DNA of 64,000 bases from Sphingomonas sp. 35-24ZXX. Its GTDB lineage: Bacteria > Pseudomonadota > Alphaproteobacteria > Sphingomonadales > Sphingomonadaceae. The notes beneath the pieces were generated by a model. That model had not been told where the DNA came from. It saw only the letters and a program-made list of their open reading frames with translations, and did not search any database. The position numbers and the translations under genes were made by a program. How positions within the stretch are numbered: the first letter of the stretch is position 1; each line of letters opens with the position of its first letter. Below are positions 1 through 8,390 of this stretch, in pieces. The stretch is from NCBI RefSeq assembly GCF_000786215.1, contig NZ_JROG01000003.1, positions 1-64,000 of the forward strand, given 5' to 3'.

Positions 1-257
1 GGGCGCGGCAGGTTCAGCAGCAGACACGGTTCACAAAGCCGACACTCAGCGAACGCTCCGCTAAGCAAGGATCACGACCGTATCTGGAGCCATAGCGACC
101 AGGCGGCGGGTCTACAAGGACACAACGGCCGCGCTCTGAGGTGAAAGCGGCCAAAGTCGAGGCAAGGCGGGCAGACTAACTGAAACGTTAGTCAACTGCG
201 TTACTGTGGATAAAAACTCTATAGACCGCATGCTGATTATCGCGCATTACACAAGCT
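1..257. other. Upstream region of the PNP-STAND gene, no gene seen
   Basis: No convincing coding frame is visible. The last 80 bases are AT-richer than the rest and probably hold the promoter of the following gene, but I cannot point to a clear -35/-10 pair. The left end of the accessory island is not in this stretch: no copy of the tRNA-Lys 3' end was found here. Confidence 0.4.
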
Positions 258-3200
258 ATGGGTACAAACAACAAAACGATCGTTGCGCTGATTGCGCTCG
301 CTGACGAACACAAAATTTTTCAAACCATATTTCCGGTAACGTCAGATTGCAGCACGAGTACACAGGTCCGTCTGGAGCATGATTCTGGACGAAAGGACGT
401 ACGGCTCATTTCCGTGCTAGCCGAACAGATGGGATCGCAAAGCGCGTTGCTGTCAACCGACCAAGCGATTACCGATTTTCAGCCAGATCTGATTGTGGTT
501 GTGGGAATTGCGGGCGGTATTAGCAGCGATCTGATGATTGGCGATGTCAGCATTTCCAATGAGATCATGGATGTGCTGCATAATAACAAAATTTCGGAAA
601 AAGGGGGTGTGACAGACATCAGCTTCGCGCCTGATTTCTATAGCATCGACGCGGAACTGGTTTCGAGTTTCACCTTCTTCAAAGTCCATCCTGAATATGC
701 GAGCTTATATTCAGACTGGCGCCTCGACGGAGGGATTGATGATGATGCGGCTGCCCTAGGCGATATGGTCCGCGCCGAAGGGCCCGATATTGTTGTCGGG
801 CCTTTGGCCTGTGGTCCAGTAGTCGCTAGCGAAAAATTCAATGAAAAGCTGAAATCGCTGCATCGCAAGGTTGCAGCCATTGAAACCGAGTCCGGTGGTA
901 TTTTCTGCCGCCTGACAAGGGCCCAAATTCCGGCAATCGCTATCAGAGGGATTAGCGATCACGCGGATGGCAATAAAGAAGAACTGGAGACGCGAAGCGA
1001 AGGCTGTGCCCGTAGGCTCGCGATGGCCAATGCATCCCGACTGCTGAAGCAGCAGTTGGCCAATGACCGATTCATCAATGTTGCTTCGCGATACCAATAT
1101 GAGAAGTTCAGTAAGACCGACGACCTCTTCCCTGAGACCGACGTCCAATCGAGCGTCGTATCAGACCTCGATGCCGACATACGTTCCAAACTCGCTGAGC
1201 GGTCGCCGGAATTCAGGGCGAAGCCGGAAAGCTTTTATCTGCCTATCCCGCGAGCACAGAAGATAAACTATGCCGACGAGCTCGCGGGCAAGGAGCTCGA
1301 AAGCCCCGATACGCTGATCAATTGTATCAGCATTGACGAGCGGATCCTGATCCGCCTACCGCGGAGCTATCCTAGCCAAGCGCTCGGCTGGTCTGTTGCC
1401 CATGCTCTCATTCGGCAGCAAATCGAAGGCAAGGTCGTTTTGCCCTACGTCATCGGCGGCGACACGATCAATCCGCCCAATAGCGGGTTCAAGAAAGCAC
1501 TCCCTGCCGCATTTACAGCGACAGAGGGGAAGCCCGAGTACCTCAGGGTCGTGATAATAGAGGAACCACTTTTTCACGCGCGCAACCGCATGAAGTACCT
1601 CGCAGCGGAGCTGAGGGACCTTGGCGCGTATGTTGTCGTTATCACCAAGGCAGAAGACAATGTTGCCGCCGTCGATGACTTTATAAAGGAAAACGGATTT
1701 AAGGAGTATGAGATCGCGCCAGTCTCTTTCTCGGAGACCGCCTTCTTCCTTGAAAAGGCTTTCGACATGACAGCGCGCGAAGCCGAGGTCGTGGCGATCC
1801 GGCTCGATGATACATTTCGCAAGTTCCGGCTCGATGCGCATCCGACCTATTTTGCCGGCATCCCGGAAGAGGCGCTTGCAGCGCTGATCAACGCGAACAA
1901 GCGTGCAGAGCTTATCCAGCTTGCGGTCGATGCGCTGCTTAGCCTGATGGTGGCAGCGGACAAATCGGTCCCGCCGCTCAGTCGCACAACACGCGAGCGC
2001 TTCCTCCGGTCCGTAGTTCTGGAGATGGCTTGCGGAAAAGCGGCTTTGGACGATACCAAACTTCTGAATCTCGCCACGTGTTTTCTGGCAGACGGTTTGT
2101 TGCCTACACCCGCGCCGGATTTCCTCGCGCCTTTCTTCGACATCGGACTCTTGTATCGTCTAGACGGCGTTATCCACGTCACGCATCCCTATCTTGAAAG
2201 CTATTTGCTTGCCCAGGCGCTCCGTGAAAATCTCGAACTCGCGGAAGATTATTTTAGGCCCAATCGCGATGATTTCAATTTTTACGCCTTTGACCTCTAT
2301 TGCGAAATGGGCCCTGCTAGCAGTGTGATCGCAGAGATTGCGAAGTTCGGTGAAGCCGCAAATGTCGTTGCCGACGGACTGTACCAAGGCGACCATATCT
2401 ATTTGGATCAGGAGCAGCGGCTCACGACACTCTCTAGTCCGCGCCAATTGGTCAGCCTGACACAGGGGCTAATGGAAACGGCAGAGCGCATGGACAAGGA
2501 CGAGACGTCGGGTTCCGAGGTCCGGGGCGAGAAACAGCGGTTACTTGATGCGCGGCGGTATGTTCGTAGCCAGGTTGGGCAACGCAACCCTGCGCAACAG
2601 ACGGAAATTTCTGACGACGTGCGAAACGAGTTCGACACGCTCAACGCCCTGTCGCGCAGCTTATCGCTTGCGGCAACCGCAGTGGGGTCGGGCTCGGAAA
2701 GCATCGGCGGCGATGAGAAGGTAAGACTGGCCAACCTGGTTTTGCAGGTCGGAGACCGATTTTCGAATATATGGACCAGGAACCGGTTGCGTGTCGATTT
2801 TTCGGCGATGAGGAACGATCTCCTCGCGGACGAAAATATTTGGCAGGTGGTTGATGAACTGGGCGCGGGCGAGTCGGATTTCGAGAAGGTGAAAGCAGAT
2901 CTCCAACTCATGATCCACAGCTTTGAACTGAACACTATGATTGAGCCAATGGGCCGCGTATTTTCGAGGATCGCGGCGACAGCCGGCGTGCGCGTGTTAG
3001 CGCCGGTTTTGGAAAAGGCGGCTCCAGACAACCCGATCCAGCGCCTGCTACTCGGCGCTTGGATTCTCGAAGTCGATCCGGCGCGCGGAAAGGATAGCTT
3101 CAAAGCGGCACTTGCTGACTATCGCGGCTCTCCCTTGATGCGAATCGTGCTAGCGAGCCACTTGCTGTGGCGCGTGTTTTGGCACCACTATAAAACGGCT

Positions 3201-3305
3201 GGCGCTCGCCACTTTGTGAATTCGGCGCGACGCGCGCTACGACCGCTCAGTCTCGCGCCTTCTCCCGAGAGGATCGAAAACGTGCAAAAGGGTCCTGTTG
3301 GCTAA
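258..3305 (+). CDS. Nucleoside phosphorylase-domain protein with STAND-like, P-loop-degenerate body; putative defence effector
   Basis: A 1015-residue protein. Residues 1-265 form a phosphorylase/nucleosidase (PNP superfamily) domain: GIAGG at 83-87, the IETESGG glutamate motif at 208-214 and GISDHADG at 231-238 match the MTA/SAH-nucleosidase type of active site. From about 350 to 720 the layout is that of a STAND/NLR-like regulator: the place expected for a P-loop (about 364-378) lacks GxxxxGK, a Walker-B-like VVIIEEP lies at 431-437, and a winged-helix-like HPYLESYLLAQ segment follows. The C-terminal 300 residues are helical and unassigned, where a sensor would sit. PNP-type domains are known effectors that cleave ATP or other purine nucleotides in bacterial immune systems. 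By inference this is a single-gene abortive-infection protein. The missing P-loop lysine is odd for a STAND. It stands alone, with an IS element downstream. Confidence 0.7.
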   Translation: MGTNNKTIVALIALADEHKIFQTIFPVTSDCSTSTQVRLEHDSGRKDVRLISVLAEQMGSQSALLSTDQAITDFQPDLIVVVGIAGGISSDLMIGDVSISNEIMDVLHNNKISEKGGVTDISFAPDFYSIDAELVSSFTFFKVHPEYASLYSDWRLDGGIDDDAAALGDMVRAEGPDIVVGPLACGPVVASEKFNEKLKSLHRKVAAIETESGGIFCRLTRAQIPAIAIRGISDHADGNKEELETRSEGCARRLAMANASRLLKQQLANDRFINVASRYQYEKFSKTDDLFPETDVQSSVVSDLDADIRSKLAERSPEFRAKPESFYLPIPRAQKINYADELAGKELESPDTLINCISIDERILIRLPRSYPSQALGWSVAHALIRQQIEGKVVLPYVIGGDTINPPNSGFKKALPAAFTATEGKPEYLRVVIIEEPLFHARNRMKYLAAELRDLGAYVVVITKAEDNVAAVDDFIKENGFKEYEIAPVSFSETAFFLEKAFDMTAREAEVVAIRLDDTFRKFRLDAHPTYFAGIPEEALAALINANKRAELIQLAVDALLSLMVAADKSVPPLSRTTRERFLRSVVLEMACGKAALDDTKLLNLATCFLADGLLPTPAPDFLAPFFDIGLLYRLDGVIHVTHPYLESYLLAQALRENLELAEDYFRPNRDDFNFYAFDLYCEMGPASSVIAEIAKFGEAANVVADGLYQGDHIYLDQEQRLTTLSSPRQLVSLTQGLMETAERMDKDETSGSEVRGEKQRLLDARRYVRSQVGQRNPAQQTEISDDVRNEFDTLNALSRSLSLAATAVGSGSESIGGDEKVRLANLVLQVGDRFSNIWTRNRLRVDFSAMRNDLLADENIWQVVDELGAGESDFEKVKADLQLMIHSFELNTMIEPMGRVFSRIAATAGVRVLAPVLEKAAPDNPIQRLLLGAWILEVDPARGKDSFKAALADYRGSPLMRIVLASHLLWRVFWHHYKTAGARHFVNSARRALRPLSLAPSPERIENVQKGPVG

Positions 3306-3387
3306 GGGTTATTCGCCCGGCGGTTTTCTTTCAGAAGCAGACGCTCGCGGTGGCCAATTTAAAAGGACTGATACCAAGCTGCATTGA

Positions 3388-3960
3388 TCATGACCCACGC
3401 GCCCACTTTCGGCGGCCGATCGTCATGATGTGCCAAGGCTGATCGATGAGCTTGTTCCAGGCCTCGCAGCAGTGGTCGACGATGTTGTCGTAGGAGGTGA
3501 AGACCCGGTTCGATAGCCAGTTGTCGCGCATGAACTGCCATATGTTCTCGACTGGGTTGAGCTCGGGGCACTTGGCGGGCAGCGCGACGATGCTGATGTT
3601 GTCGGGGATCTCGAGCTTGCCGGTGGTGTGCCATCCGGCCTGATCCATCAAGACGACTGCATGGGCGCCCGGTGCGATGGCGAGCGAGATCTCGGCGAGG
3701 TGCAGCGCCATGGTTTCGGTATTGCAGAAGGGCAGGACGAGCCCGGCACCCTTACCATGGTCCGGGCAGATCGCGCCGAAGATGTAGGCTGATTTCGTCC
3801 GTTGGTCCTTCGGCGCTGAGGGACGTGTTCCGCGTTTCGCCCAGCGCCTGGTGATCTTGTTCTTCTGGCCGACGCGAGCTTCGTCCTGGAACCAGATCTC
3901 TATCGGCGTGCCCTTCGGGAGGGAGGCTCTGACCTTTGCCAGCTCGGCGGCGAAGCCCCC
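3388..3960 (-). CDS. IS630-family transposase, C-terminal DDE catalytic frame
   Basis: This open frame is the -1 continuation of the preceding transposase frame; it has no start of its own that makes sense, apart from an internal ATG at 3711. It contains all three catalytic acidic residues of the IS630/Tc1-mariner DDE domain: aspartate in IWFQDEARVGQ, aspartate in VVLMDQAGWH and glutamate in CPELNPVENIW. The catalytic core appears intact and ends at a TGA at 3388. Whether an active fusion is made depends on frameshifting at the A5G5 run. Confidence 0.8.
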   Translation of the reverse strand, partial: GGFAAELAKVRASLPKGTPIEIWFQDEARVGQKNKITRRWAKRGTRPSAPKDQRTKSAYIFGAICPDHGKGAGLVLPFCNTETMALHLAEISLAIAPGAHAVVLMDQAGWHTTGKLEIPDNISIVALPAKCPELNPVENIWQFMRDNWLSNRVFTSYDNIVDHCCEAWNKLIDQPWHIMTIGRRKWARGS

Positions 3961-4466
3961 TTTTTGAAGGCCTCCATCGTATGCTCGTTCTGGGCATGAT
4001 GGCGAGGCCGCGCGGTGAGCTTCACATAGCCCAGCTTTTTCAGCTCGCGGCTGACCGTGGTCTCGTCGAGCGAGACTGCAAATTCGTCATGGAGCCATTG
4101 GACCAGATCGATCAGCCGCCAGCGCACCACCCCATGGATCGCCGGGATCGGGCCGCTCTCGACAACATCGACCAGCGCCCGACGCTGCGCATCGTTCAAC
4201 CGCGAACGGGGGCCGGGCGCCTTGCCATCCAGAAGTCCATCGGGACCACGGGCATTGAACCGGATCACCCAGTCCCGCACGATCTGAAGCCCGACGCCGC
4301 CGATCCGAGCCGCCGCGCTCCGACTGCCGCCGTCGTAAATTTCAGCCAAGGCCAACAGCCGACGCGCCTGGTTCGCGCTTTTCGTCGTTCGCGACAATCG
4401 GCGCAGAGTTGCACCATTGAAATCTTCCCGCAAGCCGATCGCTGAACCCATCGCGCCGCACTCCAA
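3900..4466 (-). CDS. IS630-family transposase, N-terminal (helix-turn-helix) frame
   Basis: A 188-residue frame holding the DNA-binding part of an IS630 transposase. Residues about 15-70 form the first helix-turn-helix (ANQARRLLALAEIYDGGSR) and residues about 90-165 a second winged-helix domain (RWRLIDLVQWLHDEFAVSLD, then SRELKKLGY). The last 17 residues are out of frame with family members. A shift to the -1 frame at the AAAAAGGGGG run (minus strand, about 3965-3956) restores the expected FAAELAKVRASLP continuation into the catalytic half. Many IS630 elements make a fusion by frameshifting, so this could be programmed or a disabling mutation. Confidence 0.8.
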   Translation of the reverse strand: MECGAMGSAIGLREDFNGATLRRLSRTTKSANQARRLLALAEIYDGGSRSAAARIGGVGLQIVRDWVIRFNARGPDGLLDGKAPGPRSRLNDAQRRALVDVVESGPIPAIHGVVRWRLIDLVQWLHDEFAVSLDETTVSRELKKLGYVKLTARPRHHAQNEHTMEAFKKGASPPSWQRSEPPSRRARR

Positions 4467-4510
4467 AGCCAGAGCGACATAGATTCAGATTTTCGCCGCC
4501 TTGGGAATCC

Positions 4511-4802
4511 CCCGTGAGTCAGCCACCGCGCAGGTTGGTATGACTTGGGTCAAGGACTGCCGTTGCCGAGTGGAAGATCGGATGGCTGCTTTCCGCCGGT
4601 TACTCCCCAGAACCCGTCATTTTGCCATTGGCGCATTTGCCGAACTCCCGGCTTTTGGACCTTCCCGGCCCAAATAGTGAACGGCAACTCCTAACAGAAG
4701 CTGACATCGAGATTCCTGCGGCCAGCGTCGGAGAACGATGGAAGGTGGGCCGCTACAAGCACGCCGGGTTTTGGGTGCCAAGTCGAGAAAAACAGACCTT
4801 GG
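4511..4802. other. Gap between IS630 and the PIN-like gene, nothing recognised
   Basis: About 290 bases without a convincing gene. The short open frames here have no family resemblance and no good ribosome-binding site. The segment lies downstream of the PIN-like gene stop on the minus strand. Confidence 0.4.
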
Positions 4803-5780
4803 TTAGACGATTGTTGGCACCCCCTGCACGGGGAAGATGTGAGTAATCTCGCCGGTCGGCTCACACCGCGCAATGATCCCTACGCGGACTGCCGGAAGGC
4901 AATCTTCCGGAATGTCGGGTGCGTTGGCCGCCACACTCTCCACCACACCTTTGTAAACCGCAATTCTGTTCATGATGCCGTCAGGCGGGTCGCACGTAAG
5001 GACAGTCACATCTGCGTCGAACCAACCGAAACATGCCATGTGATAGAGGTCGCAATCCAGGAAGTCGCGACGACTCTTGAGCCGCATCGCTTTGTTCGCC
5101 GCTTCAATTCCTTCGACAGCTTGCGGCACGAGCTTTTGCCCTTTCGCGTAGAAAACATCCCAAAGACGCTTGACTATACGAAACCGGCTGAGCTGCGATT
5201 GGCCCGTCACTAGCAGTAGCGCGGCCAGCCAGTCATCGATCTCTTGCGCGATCGATTTTGGGAATACGGTCTTCAAACCGTAATCCCAAGCGAGCGACGA
5301 GGCGATCTGAAGAGTTAAATCGGTCTGTGAACATGGACCAGTGATACAAAGGTCGAACAGCGCATGGGCTTCCTCCGGAAGGTAGGATCGCCGCTCAGCC
5401 GCTCGAGTCGCGAGACTGCTCTGGGCCAGTTGCGGAAGGGCAGCGTACTTGGCTCGCGCTTCGTTGATGACTTGGTCGAGCAGCTGTCTTCGAGATTGGC
5501 CCTTTGAAGGCTGGGTTGGTACTCCAATGTCAGGAACCACGGTCCCGAGCACCTCGAGAATTTGAAATGGAGTCATACAGAATCCGGTCTCGGCAGCCTC
5601 AGCTATACGAGTCCTTTCAATCTCGGTGTTTAACCGATGAATCACTGTCCCGCCCTGACTCGTGATGGCGTATTGCATGATATTTGTGTCGAGGATCATC
5701 AGTCGACGCGAGGCAGGTGGCGCGATGGGCAGGCGCAGGCGGGGAATTGGCAAATCGGCCGGGGGTATGAGCATCGCCAT
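4803..5780 (-). CDS. PIN-like domain protein (putative ribonuclease)
   Basis: About 325 residues from the ATG at 5780, chosen because GGA precedes it by about six bases; an ATG at 5798 is the alternative. After a proline-rich leader, residues about 28-40 read LMILDTNIMQYAI, the first beta strand and Asp/Asn of a PIN nuclease fold. Near the end of the conserved part, DFLDCDLYHMACFGWFDA followed by VTVLTCD supplies the later acidic residues, as in PIN proteins. It is more than twice the length of VapC toxins, with a helical middle and an extra C-terminal domain, so it is not a standard VapC, and no small antitoxin gene lies next to it. It follows the DUF3800 gene by about 74 bases on the same strand, so the two are probably co-transcribed. 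Fold call fairly safe; function inferred. Confidence 0.6.
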   Translation of the reverse strand: MAMLIPPADLPIPRLRLPIAPPASRRLMILDTNIMQYAITSQGGTVIHRLNTEIERTRIAEAAETGFCMTPFQILEVLGTVVPDIGVPTQPSKGQSRRQLLDQVINEARAKYAALPQLAQSSLATRAAERRSYLPEEAHALFDLCITGPCSQTDLTLQIASSLAWDYGLKTVFPKSIAQEIDDWLAALLLVTGQSQLSRFRIVKRLWDVFYAKGQKLVPQAVEGIEAANKAMRLKSRRDFLDCDLYHMACFGWFDADVTVLTCDPPDGIMNRIAVYKGVVESVAANAPDIPEDCLPAVRVGIIARCEPTGEITHIFPVQGVPTIV

Positions 5781-5854
5781 TGCCGGTCCAGTTTGCACCT
5801 TGAACTCTTCACAATCAAGACATCGTAACGTATTCCCGCTGGAATACTTGGCGT

Positions 5855-6589
5855 CTAACCCAGCAGTGAGCGGACTGGTCGCGGCAAATCCTCGAGCATT
5901 TTTGCGGCAACGCGATCGAAGGCGTTCGCCGTATCGTCAAGAAGCCGGTCCCGCCGCTTCAGATAGCGGCCGATCGCATAGGCCGCGACATCTGCGATCT
6001 GTAGGCCGGCGACGGCGTTGGAGTCTGCTAGCAGGATCCCGCCCCCGGCAAGGTGAGGCGCATTCGCCACCGGCAACAGAGTTGGACCCGGATTGTTTTT
6101 GTGCTTATCAAAAATGAGGAGAGCCGGGGCACGATCGGCGAGGTGCTCGACGATTGACTTCGCGAACACCTCTTTCACGCCGTCTTTATGACTGTCGGGC
6201 CTGCATCGGCCTTCGTCGACCCAGTTCTGATACTGTTCAGCGGGAATATGGACCGTCAGAAGCAATGCGGCGTGCTCAACGACGAGGTTGCACGCGAAGC
6301 GAAAAGCATCCAGCCTGCGCTCGAAAGACTGTGGCCTCCAAGCTGACTTCGAGCCTGCGTTGACGATCTCGTTGCCATGAAACTCAGGAACTCGATGACT
6401 AGCCTGATACCAACGCACGGCGCTGGAGAGGGCGGAATAGGCGTCAGACGGCATCTCTAGGCCCACCCAAGCGTGGATCTTTGCGCACATCGTCGAAGTC
6501 GCCCCAATGGTGAGGTCGCTCTCGTCGCAGAAGACCAAAGTGCGGCCTGCGTCAGCAACGCTTGCAAGCAGCGCGTCTGGAGTGGTCAT
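5855..6589 (-). CDS. DUF3800 domain protein (RNase H-like fold)
   Basis: A 244-residue protein with the DUF3800 signature: VFCDES at 19-24, EFHGNEI at 69-75, LIFDKHKN at 158-165 and the C-terminal DSNAVAGLQIADVAAYAIGR at 189-208. Known DUF3800 proteins are predicted to have an RNase H-like fold with these acidic residues as a metal site. They turn up often in accessory and defence regions, but the substrate is not established. An AGGA lies just before the ATG. It is the first gene of a likely two-gene unit with the downstream PIN-like gene, which would make a pair of predicted nucleases. Confidence 0.75.
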   Translation of the reverse strand: MTTPDALLASVADAGRTLVFCDESDLTIGATSTMCAKIHAWVGLEMPSDAYSALSSAVRWYQASHRVPEFHGNEIVNAGSKSAWRPQSFERRLDAFRFACNLVVEHAALLLTVHIPAEQYQNWVDEGRCRPDSHKDGVKEVFAKSIVEHLADRAPALLIFDKHKNNPGPTLLPVANAPHLAGGGILLADSNAVAGLQIADVAAYAIGRYLKRRDRLLDDTANAFDRVAAKMLEDLPRPVRSLLG

Positions 6590-6912
6590 CGTCCTGTCAC
6601 CGATAATCAGTGCCTTTTGCCCGTCTCGTTGTCCACGGATGCAAATTGGCCAAGCCCAGTCGAAATGGCGTCTGCTTGTCCGGACGTCTCTGAAGTTTCA
6701 CGACTACCATTCCGGCCTATTTGCGGCATCAATTCACGATAAGGTAACAGCAGCTAATGGCCTCGCTCGTCGGCCGGTTCAATATCTCAAATTGTGGCGC
6801 TTGGCTGAACGGCTGCAAGGTCCGGGCCGACGAGGGTGCGTTCTCTGGTCACATGCGCATGAGAGAGATCGCGACCGAGCGAAGGGGCCGCGTCGTCCGA
6901 ATACTAGCCTGC
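6590..6912. other. Gap between RES-domain gene and DUF3800 gene, nothing recognised
   Basis: About 320 bases with only short spurious frames. It must hold the promoter of the DUF3800-PIN unit (minus strand) and the 3' end of the RES gene transcript. No convincing terminator hairpin or repeat was seen. Confidence 0.4.
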
Positions 6913-8286
6913 CTAGAATTCCCACTTTTTCACGTCCGCAAGACTAAGTGTCGACCTCGAAATTGTCCGGTTGGTAGTGTCGTAACTCGTCCCGTGGATA
7001 TACTGGACCGACACGCTATTGGGGACGTAGCGCAGCGCTGGCATCCGGGCGTCGGGGTCGCTCTCGACGTTCGGCTCGATCAGCATATCGAAGATGGACT
7101 CCTGCATCTTCTTCGCCTTGCGCTTCTTCGGTAGGATATAGTCGGTGATCGAGAGACTGGAATCATGCTCCCGAACCAGCGCGTCGATGCGAAGTTCGGT
7201 CTTGAAACCGCTTCTATCGACCGGCTCGACCCGGGCCGCGTGGCTGAAGAGGACGATGTTCCGGCGCGGGCGACCCGACATCGTTCGCTCGCGCCCCGCC
7301 TGGGTCGACCGGAACATCACGCCATCGAGCTGCAGTATTTGCGCGAGATAGTCCGCGACCGCTTGCGTCGATAAATATCCGAAGGCCTCATCTCCTGGCA
7401 TGACAGGTTGCGAGATTTCATCGTCGAACCGGCGAAGGAAATCCGCGCGTGCGATGCGGCGCGCATAATCGGGATCGAAAATACTACCCTCGATATTGGC
7501 ATAGGCCAGCGATTCTAGGCCAAGGATGCGAAGTGGTCGGATGGTCTCGAACTGGGCGAAAACCGCGTGGCTGCCAACTGGCGGGCGGATTTCGGCGCGA
7601 CAGGTTTCGAGATCGAATGCGCCGTAAAAGGCGGAAATGCCCGCCGCGTTCATCCGACCGACCGACCCGGTTCCGGGCGGCGGTGAGCCGAGCTGGGCTG
7701 CCGGGTTCGACAGAAACAGTTCGAGTTCTGCGTCCGTTTTTGCCACCCGTCCACGCATCAGCGTCACCTGGCCGGGGGCCCATGTGTCGATCACCGGCTG
7801 ACCGTTCCAGATCGCTAGACCCGGCACATCCTTGAAGACGTCGTCAAGCCAGGCTTTAGCGGCATTGTTGTAATAGCGGGCGTCGGTGCGCAGGCTATGT
7901 TGCAACGATCGCCACCCCTCCTGATAGCGCGCGGTATCGACCCCGGCCTCTATATAGCCAACTGTATCCGCATACAGGTTTTCCTCGCCGTCCTTCGCCG
8001 CCCTGTACCCTCGCGATGCCGAGAAATAGGCCTGCATTTCCCGGGCAATCGCAGCACCAATCCCCGCATGCTCTTCGATCAGTTCCGCGTAGGTCTGCCC
8101 TTCGCTGCCCCGAGAAGGTCGGAAATGCTCGAACACCGCATCATCGATCCGTTCGGCCAGAGCCACGAATTCGATCGCGGGACGTATCTTGCTGCAACAT
8201 GAGCAAAGCTGCTTGTCCTTCAGCGCTTTGATCTCCGCCTTGAGAAAGGCGTCTTTCACGCAAGCGTGGCATAGATAGTCGGTCAT
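6913..8286 (-). CDS. RES-domain protein with Cys-rich HEPN/RES-type N-terminus; putative NAD-degrading effector
   Basis: About 457 residues from the ATG at 8286. An upstream in-frame ATG at 8349 would add 21 unconvincing residues. The N-terminus has a Cys-rich, zinc-ribbon-like stretch (CHAC at 6-9, CSCC at 28-31), as in the N-terminal domain often fused to RES proteins. The middle is helical. From about 172 the RES domain appears: VTLMRGRV supplies the arginine, the stretch at 210-235 ending ETCRAEIRP supplies the glutamate, and RNIVLF lies further on. RES-domain toxins such as ParT and MbcT consume NAD+ or ADP-ribosylate targets. No Xre-type antitoxin gene is adjacent, so it is not a classic RES-Xre pair. 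It is divergent from the HEPN gene with about 104 bases between starts. Confidence 0.7.
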   Translation of the reverse strand: MTDYLCHACVKDAFLKAEIKALKDKQLCSCCSKIRPAIEFVALAERIDDAVFEHFRPSRGSEGQTYAELIEEHAGIGAAIAREMQAYFSASRGYRAAKDGEENLYADTVGYIEAGVDTARYQEGWRSLQHSLRTDARYYNNAAKAWLDDVFKDVPGLAIWNGQPVIDTWAPGQVTLMRGRVAKTDAELELFLSNPAAQLGSPPPGTGSVGRMNAAGISAFYGAFDLETCRAEIRPPVGSHAVFAQFETIRPLRILGLESLAYANIEGSIFDPDYARRIARADFLRRFDDEISQPVMPGDEAFGYLSTQAVADYLAQILQLDGVMFRSTQAGRERTMSGRPRRNIVLFSHAARVEPVDRSGFKTELRIDALVREHDSSLSITDYILPKKRKAKKMQESIFDMLIEPNVESDPDARMPALRYVPNSVSVQYIHGTSYDTTNRTISRSTLSLADVKKWEF

Positions 8287-8390
8287 AGTTGATCGCCCCT
8301 GGTCTTGTGCGACAAGTACGTGATCCGACGAGCGAATGCGCCTCCCCATTTGCGTTGGCGGCTAGCGGCTGCTTGAGATACACAGCGACA

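Larger units (their letters stand above)
3369..4510 (-). mobile_element. IS630-family insertion sequence
   Basis: About 1.1 kb with two overlapping transposase frames on the minus strand, in the arrangement usual for IS630/Tc1-mariner elements. The ends are estimates: a GATACCAAG at 3371 on the plus strand and a GATTCCCAAG on the minus strand near 4509 look like short imperfect terminal repeats. I could not confirm flanking TA target duplications. The element sits between the PNP-STAND gene and the DUF3800-PIN pair. Confidence 0.75.

Noticed and set aside
3672-4445. Plus-strand open frames within the IS630 element
   Set aside because: Antisense shadows of the transposase frames, without any family resemblance.
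4803-5780. VapC toxin of a VapBC pair
   Set aside because: The protein is far longer than VapC and no VapB-sized gene precedes it; only the PIN-like fold motifs are shared.
6913-8286. Classic RES-Xre toxin-antitoxin pair
   Set aside because: The toxin domain is there, but no Xre/MbcA-type antitoxin gene is adjacent on either side; the neighbour is a divergent HEPN protein.
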